From Geobacter sp. UBA5735 (GTDB lineage Bacteria > Desulfobacterota > Desulfuromonadia > Geobacterales > Geobacteraceae): DNA of 16,741 nucleotides. Below, piece after piece: positions 13,410-16,741 of this stretch. Made by a program: the position numbers and the translations under genes. How positions within the stretch are numbered: the stretch's first letter is position 1; every line of letters begins with the position of its first letter. The notes under the pieces are model-generated. The model was given only the letters and a program-made list of their open reading frames with translations, did not search any database and was not told the DNA's origin. Location of the stretch: contig DIFZ01000063.1 in NCBI GenBank assembly GCA_002419385.1, positions 1 through 16,741 of the forward strand, written 5' to 3'.

Positions 13410-14480
13410 TCAGCGGGCAGACTGCCGGGGGCCGCCAGAAAGCGGCTGCACCAGATAACGGCCCCCCTCGGCAACGATTCGCGTCTTCCTCTGCCGGGAC
13501 AGGGCATTCAGGTCCGCAACGACTTTTTTTCCCCGTGCACCCTTCATGATTGCAGGTTGGAATCGGACTTCCGCATTCAGCACATTCAGCGGCAGGACTT
13601 CGACCTCCCGCACACCGCCGTGCAGGGTGATCCGCGCCATCACGCTGCTTGCCGCATGCCTGCTCATGCTGCCGAAGGCGAAATTGCCCAGGCTGTAGAA
13701 TATGACCCCCCTGCCGTACCGCTCGATTCCCTGCAGGACATGGGGGTGATGACCGATGATCACGTCGGCCCCGGCGTCTATGGCGCGGCGGGCAGCTTCG
13801 ATCTGGTACTGCCGGGGAGCGGACAACCCCTCCCCGCCCCAGTGAAAGGAAACCACCACATAATCGGCGCTGGATTTCGCCCTGACGATATCTTCTCTGA
13901 AATACCGGGAATAGCCTGGCGCAGTGCCTGCCCCGGATTCGGCGGCGAAAAACTCGAGGGGCTGGGTCAGGGAATAGGCCAGGAAGGCCACCTTGGCACC
14001 ATTCCTTTCCACGACAGCCGGTCGGCGTGCCATGGCCAGGCTGTTTCCGGCACCGGCACAGCGTACCTGTTCCCTGTCAAGGTGCCGGATGGTATCCAGC
14101 AGGCCGGTTTCGCCAAAATCCATGATGTGGTTGTTGGCCAGGGTAACGACTGAAAATCCGGCCTTTTTCAGGGCAGCGGCAGCCTTGGGGCTGGCCCTGA
14201 AACGGAACTTCTTGTCCTTGAATTCCTGCCCCCGCACCGTCAGGGGAGCTTCAAGGTTGCCCAGCGCGATGTCGGCGCTGCGCAGTTCCCGTGCGGTCGC
14301 CGCGAAGGGATAATCGTATCCGGCACGGACAAAGGTCGCGGTTCCGCTGCCGGCAAGCATGATATCGCCGACGGCATGCAGAACGACGGGTCCGGTTGCC
14401 GACCGGGACGGTGCGGCTGCCACAAAGAATATGACAAACAGCACCCACATGCTGGTTTTGGCACAACTCATCCAAGTCAC
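13410..14480 (-). CDS. Exported CapA-like protein (poly-gamma-glutamate synthesis/metallophosphoesterase fold)
   Basis: 356-residue protein of the CapA family, a calcineurin-like metallophosphoesterase fold. CapA is linked to poly-gamma-glutamate capsule synthesis in Bacillus, but many family members have no known role and no capBC genes are visible here. Family motifs in order: AVGDIMLAG (36-44), LGNLEAPLT (73-81), LANNHIMDFG (114-123), SFHWGGEG (211-218), GHHPHVLQG (243-251) and YSLGNFAFG (262-270). An N-terminal hydrophobic segment (11-23) suggests export. The start is GTG at 14480, with AGGGG 6 nt upstream; an ATG at 14471 is a close alternative, and the signal sequence works with either. 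It diverges from serS and is followed by thpR. The assignment is to family only. Confidence 0.88.
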   Translation of the reverse strand: MTWMSCAKTSMWVLFVIFFVAAAPSRSATGPVVLHAVGDIMLAGSGTATFVRAGYDYPFAATARELRSADIALGNLEAPLTVRGQEFKDKKFRFRASPKAAAALKKAGFSVVTLANNHIMDFGETGLLDTIRHLDREQVRCAGAGNSLAMARRPAVVERNGAKVAFLAYSLTQPLEFFAAESGAGTAPGYSRYFREDIVRAKSSADYVVVSFHWGGEGLSAPRQYQIEAARRAIDAGADVIIGHHPHVLQGIERYGRGVIFYSLGNFAFGSMSRHAASSVMARITLHGGVREVEVLPLNVLNAEVRFQPAIMKGARGKKVVADLNALSRQRKTRIVAEGGRYLVQPLSGGPRQSAR

Positions 14481-14500
14481 ACAATTCCCCTGAAAAACAA

Positions 14501-14536
14501 TTGACTATTGTCCAGTTAAATGATAAAAAATATAAC
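14501..14536 (+). promoter_or_regulatory. Promoter region of serS
   Basis: Two overlapping options exist: TTGTCC (14508-14513), 17 nt, TATAAC (14531-14536); or TTGACT (14501-14506), 17 nt, TAAAAA (14524-14529). The first has the better -10. The leader would be about 24 nt for the first. Confidence 0.5.
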
Positions 14537-14556
14537 TTTGTTTAAATAAATGTAAA
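14529..14556 (-). promoter_or_regulatory. Possible promoter of the CapA-like gene
   Basis: On the minus strand, TTTACA (14551-14556), 16 nt, TATATT (14529-14534). It overlaps the serS promoter -10 region, so the two divergent promoters may compete for polymerase. The AT-rich context makes chance matches likely. Confidence 0.35.
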
Positions 14557-14566
14557 GGCTTTTTTC

Positions 14567-15835
14567 ATGCTTGACGCCAGATATCTCAGAGAAAATCTCG
14601 ACACCGTGGGGACTCGCCTCGCCACACGTGGCAGCGCCGTCAGCCTTGAAGGTTTCAAGGAATGTGACGCGAGGCGCCGCGAAGTGCTGCAGGAAAACGA
14701 GTCTTTGAAGGCGGTCCGGAACAGGGTTTCCGAAGAAATAAGCCGCATCAGGGACAAGAGCCTGGCCCAGGGGCGGATTGCCGAGATGCGGGAGGTTTCC
14801 CAGAGAATCAAGAGTCTGGACGACCAGTTGCGCAGCCTCGATGAGGAACTGCAGGGCTACTTGCTGACCATACCCAACATACCTCACGAGACCACGCCTG
14901 TCGGCGCCTCGGAGTCCGACAACGTGGAGATCAGGAAGTGGGGAGTGGTTCCGGCTTTCTCCTTCGATCCCAAGCCCCACTGGGAAATCGGCGAAGCGCT
15001 CGACATCCTCGACTTCGAGCGTGGCGCGAAGCTGACCGGCGCCAGGTTCACCCTGTGCAAGGATGCCGGAGCCAAACTGGAACGGGCGCTCATCAACTTC
15101 ATGCTCGACCTTCACACCGGCCGGCACAATTATGTTGAAATGCTTCCGCCCTTTATGGTAAACAGGGACAGCATGACCGGAACCGGTCAGCTGCCGAAAT
15201 TCGAGGAAGACCTGTTCCGCCTTGACGGGCTCGACTATTTCCTGATCCCGACGGCCGAGGTACCGGTAACCAATATTCACCGCGGCGAGATTCTTCGGGG
15301 AGCGGATCTTCCGCTGCGCTATACGGCGTACACCCCCTGCTTCAGGAAGGAAGCCGGATCATACGGGAAAGACACCCGTGGCTACATCCGGCAGCATCAG
15401 TTCAACAAGGTCGAACTGGTCAAGTTCTGCCGGCCCGACGATTCCTACCGGGAGCTGGAACTGCTGCTGAATGATGCTGAGACAGTGCTCCAGCTGCTGG
15501 GACTGCCGTATCGCATCGTCGAGCTCTGCACCGCGGATATCGGTTTTTCTGCAGCAAAGACCTACGATATCGAAGTGTGGCTGCCATCCCAGAATACCTA
15601 CCGGGAGATTTCCTCATGCAGCAATTTCGAGGATTTCCAGGCCCGCAGGGCTTCCATCCGTTTCCGGGAAACCGACAAGGCAAAGCCTGAATTCGTTCAT
15701 ACCCTGAATGGCTCGGGACTCGCGGTCGGCAGAACCCTGGTGGCCATCCTGGAAAATTTCCAGCAGGCCGATGGAACAGTTCTGATACCGGTAGCGTTGC
15801 GGCCCTACATGGGCGGGATGGAAAAAATAGGATAG
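14567..15835 (+). CDS. serS: Seryl-tRNA synthetase
   Basis: 422-residue class II synthetase that charges tRNA-Ser (and tRNA-Sec). The N-terminal long antiparallel coiled-coil arm, which grips the tRNA-Ser variable arm, spans about residues 27-100 and is rich in Lys/Arg/Glu/Leu. The catalytic part shows the conserved linker TIPNIPHETTPVG (101-113), LIPTAEVPVTN (226-236), motif 2 with PCFRKEAGSYGKDTRGYIRQHQF (257-279), and motif 3 with NGSGLAVGRTLVAILENFQ (381-399). Length is normal. The ATG at 14567 has AAAGG 8 nt upstream. The stop codon is followed after only 5 bases by a tRNA-Ser gene, so enzyme and substrate RNA are probably in one transcript. Confidence 0.97.
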   Translation: MLDARYLRENLDTVGTRLATRGSAVSLEGFKECDARRREVLQENESLKAVRNRVSEEISRIRDKSLAQGRIAEMREVSQRIKSLDDQLRSLDEELQGYLLTIPNIPHETTPVGASESDNVEIRKWGVVPAFSFDPKPHWEIGEALDILDFERGAKLTGARFTLCKDAGAKLERALINFMLDLHTGRHNYVEMLPPFMVNRDSMTGTGQLPKFEEDLFRLDGLDYFLIPTAEVPVTNIHRGEILRGADLPLRYTAYTPCFRKEAGSYGKDTRGYIRQHQFNKVELVKFCRPDDSYRELELLLNDAETVLQLLGLPYRIVELCTADIGFSAAKTYDIEVWLPSQNTYREISSCSNFEDFQARRASIRFRETDKAKPEFVHTLNGSGLAVGRTLVAILENFQQADGTVLIPVALRPYMGGMEKIG

Positions 15836-15840
15836 AATCT

Positions 15841-15926
15841 GGAGGGATGGCCGAGTGGTTTAAGGCGGCGGTCTTGAAAACCGTTGAACGAAAGTTCCGT
15901 GGGTTCAAATCCTACTCCCTCCGCCA
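15841..15926 (+). tRNA. tRNA-Ser(UGA)
   Basis: Acceptor GGAGGGA pairs with TCCCTCC (15916-15922), G discriminator, encoded CCA at 15924-15926. The anticodon loop CTTGAAA gives TGA at 15875-15877. The long variable arm GAAC-GAAA-GTTC is the class II tRNA hallmark. It begins 5 nt after the serS stop, leaving no room for a separate promoter except within serS. Confidence 0.95.
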
Positions 15927-15936
15927 AATATAGACG

Positions 15937-16042
15937 TTTTAGGTTTTAAGTTTTCAGTTTTAGGTTTTTTGTTAAAAGATTGAAGTTTTGATTTTCGCAA
16001 TTGGCGTTATTCTTAACACTTAAAACTTAACACTTAAAACCT
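15937..16042. repeat. AT-rich direct and inverted repeats between two tRNA-Ser genes
   Basis: GTTTTAGGTTTT occurs at 15937-15948 and 15957-15968. CTTAACACTTAAAA is tandemly duplicated without a gap at 16012-16025 and 16026-16039. The two halves are imperfect inverted copies; for example AGGTTTTAAG at 15941-15950 is complementary to CTTAAAACCT at 16033-16042. Together they could fold into a long AU-rich stem around a roughly 40-nt centre. Confidence 0.7.
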
Positions 16043-16049
16043 GTTTTCT

Positions 16050-16142
16050 GGAGAGATGGCCGAGTAGGCCGAAGGCGCTCGCCTGCTAAGCGAGTATACT
16101 GGGAAACCGGTATCGAGGGTTCGAATCCCTCTCTCTCCGCCA
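16050..16142 (+). tRNA. tRNA-Ser(GCU)
   Basis: Acceptor GGAGAGA pairs with TCTCTCC (16132-16138), G discriminator, encoded CCA at 16140-16142. The anticodon stem CTCGC/GCGAG holds loop CTGCTAA with anticodon GCT at 16085-16087. The long variable arm is capped by a GAAA tetraloop. T-arm GAGGG-TTCGAAT-CCCTC. Confidence 0.95.
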
Positions 16143-16198
16143 CCTATAACCTGCCCCGGGTCGCAACCTTGCCGACTTTCGATAGGGTTGAAAAAAAG

Positions 16199-16220
16199 CT
16201 TGAATATTTTCGAGTTTTTT
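16199..16220 (+). terminator. Weak terminator after tRNA-Ser(GCU)
   Basis: CTTGAA (16199-16204) pairs with TTCGAG (16209-16214), one G-U pair, 4-nt loop, followed by TTTTTT. A run of seven A upstream makes it roughly symmetrical. The stem is AU-rich, so termination may be incomplete. Confidence 0.45.
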
Positions 16221-16303
16221 CCGATAATCGCTTTCTCCTCGTGCAGAATGCTCAATAGGCATGGTCTCCGCAGTGTCAAGGCCGCGGGGAGCCTTCAAGA
16301 AAC

Positions 16304-16380
16304 GCGCTTGTAGCTCAGCTGGATAGAGCAACGGACTACGAATCCGTAGGTCGGGAGTTCGAATCTCTCCAAGCGCGCCA
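16304..16380 (+). tRNA. tRNA-Arg(ACG)
   Basis: Acceptor GCGCTTG pairs with CAAGCGC (16370-16376), G discriminator, encoded CCA at 16378-16380. The D-arm TAGCTCAGCTGGATAGAGCA is typical. Anticodon stem ACGGA/TCCGT with loop CTACGAA gives anticodon ACG at 16338-16340, which would be read as inosine after deamination. T-arm GGGAG-TTCGAAT-CTCTC with one G-U pair. Confidence 0.95.
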
Positions 16381-16384
16381 ATTA

Positions 16385-16422
16385 AAACAAGGGGTTACGG
16401 TTGTTGCCGTAACCCCTTGTTT
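16385..16422 (+). terminator. Strong terminator after tRNA-Arg
   Basis: A 16-bp perfect stem (AAACAAGGGGTTACGG at 16385-16400 and its complement at 16407-16422) with loop TTGTTG. The stem itself ends in TTGTTT, giving a U-rich 3' side. It stands 5 bases after the tRNA-Arg CCA and ends the tRNA cluster. Confidence 0.8.
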
Positions 16423-16519
16423 CATATCTCTCAAACTGATGCTGCTCTGCACCTTCCCCCTGTCCTGAATCGTGGAATTTCACGCCCTGCCCCACCTTTT
16501 CTGGTATAACTGTTGCGTT

Positions 16520-16563
16520 GCGATTGATTTGGTAGTAATTTGCGCCCGATTTGGCAGTAAATA
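16520..16563 (+). repeat. 22-bp imperfect tandem repeat
   Basis: GATTTGGTAGTAA at 16526-16538 recurs as GATTTGGCAGTAA at 16548-16560, one mismatch in 13, period 22; each is preceded at the same distance by GCG. Short repeated blocks like this occur at transposon ends and at protein-binding arrays. Neither is proven here. Confidence 0.6.
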
Positions 16564-16570
16564 GTTTCTA

Positions 16571-16622
16571 ATAAAAAGGGCATTCAACAGGTATTTTACC
16601 ACCCTCTGAATGCCCCTTTTTT
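16571..16622. terminator. Orphan bidirectional terminator
   Basis: GGGCATTCA (16578-16586) pairs with TGAATGCCC (16607-16615); GGT/ACC can pair inside the loop. CTTTTTT follows on the plus strand (16616-16622), and TTTTTAT follows on the minus strand. No gene ends beside it in this window; the nearest is tRNA-Arg, which has its own terminator. Confidence 0.65.
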
Positions 16623-16651
16623 ATTTGATATTGATTTTCATTTCCACGGCT

Positions 16652-16679
16652 TAATTATCAACAAAATTGTAACCGTCAA
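16652..16679 (-). promoter_or_regulatory. Promoter-like site facing the orphan terminator
   Basis: On the minus strand, TTGACG (16674-16679), 16 nt, TAATTA (16652-16657). The predicted start near 16645 would give a transcript of about 73 nt ending at the hairpin at 16571-16622. AT-rich sequence makes chance matches common. Confidence 0.3.
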
Positions 16680-16741
16680 CTGAGCACCATCTATCTCCCC
16701 ACTTATTTACCCGCTATTATCGCTATCGCGCCGGTATTGAG

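Larger units (their letters stand above)
16423..16741. other. Gene-free AT-rich right edge
   Basis: I see no credible protein gene here. Contents are a 22-bp tandem repeat (16520-16563), an orphan bidirectional hairpin terminator (16571-16622) and a minus-strand promoter-like site (16652-16679). Base composition is clearly more AT-rich than the coding part of the window. The place downstream of a tRNA gene fits an accessory-DNA boundary, but no integrase or duplicated tRNA end is visible. Confidence 0.5.

Noticed and set aside
14516..15280. 254-codon minus-strand open frame opposite serS
   Set aside because: Antisense to a well-supported serS and lacking any family features.
16263..16293. 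Imperfect GGTCTCCGC / GCGGGGAGCC pairing before tRNA-Arg
   Set aside because: It needs a bulge and a mismatch and has no position-specific role I can support.
16034..16331. Two 81-codon minus-strand frames across tRNA-Ser(GCU) and the following spacer
   Set aside because: They read through a tRNA gene on the opposite strand. The peptide GERGIRTLDTGFP is the familiar false product of antisense tRNA-Ser translation.

Overview
This GC-rich window reads as housekeeping chromosome of a deltaproteobacterium of the Geobacter/Pelobacter (Desulfuromonadales) type. That is an inference from protein flavour and from the neighbourhood csp - ppdK - glyS - glyQ - recO; no rRNA or other marker fixes the species. 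I see no complete insertion sequence, prophage, CRISPR array or restriction/defence cassette.

Layout. Positions 1-127 hold only an undecidable open tail. A lone TssJ-type (type VI secretion) lipoprotein gene follows on the minus strand (128-643), with its own strong promoter and a hairpin leader, then about 390 bases without a gene. The main block is a long minus-strand run: a metallo-beta-lactamase-fold hydrolase (1035-1667), a YbaK-type mischarged-tRNA deacylase (1703-2191), a cold-shock protein (2269-2469), pyruvate phosphate dikinase (2601-5291), glycyl-tRNA synthetase beta and alpha (5406-8346), RecO (8497-9228) and a small TPR protein (9372-9815). uvrC (9932-11752) runs the other way from back-to-back promoters. 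A second minus-strand block holds an exported TlpA-like redoxin, thioredoxin, a ThpR-type RNA 2',3'-cyclic phosphodiesterase and a CapA-like exported protein (11812-14480). serS (14567-15835) diverges from it and runs directly into tRNA-Ser(UGA), tRNA-Ser(GCU) and tRNA-Arg(ACG). The last 319 bases (16423-16741) are AT-rich and gene-free, with tandem repeats, an orphan bidirectional hairpin terminator and a promoter-like site.

How the genes relate. Three themes recur: translation (glyQS, serS with its substrate tRNAs, tRNA-Arg, YbaK), DNA repair (recO, uvrC) and redox homeostasis (trxA with the TlpA-like protein). PpdK is a central carbon enzyme next to the glycyl-tRNA synthetase operon.

The most interesting signals are regulatory. 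A perfect match to the LexA operator consensus I recall for Geobacter sulfurreducens lies just upstream of recO. uvrC has a near-consensus promoter placed so that its mRNA should be leaderless. A 16-bp perfect hairpin sits inside uvrC. tRNA-Ser begins 5 nt after the serS stop codon. glyQ and the tlpA-like gene appear to start at TTG codons that simple start calling would miss. I did not find a clearly new multi-gene system; this looks like an ordinary core region with some unusual regulatory architecture.
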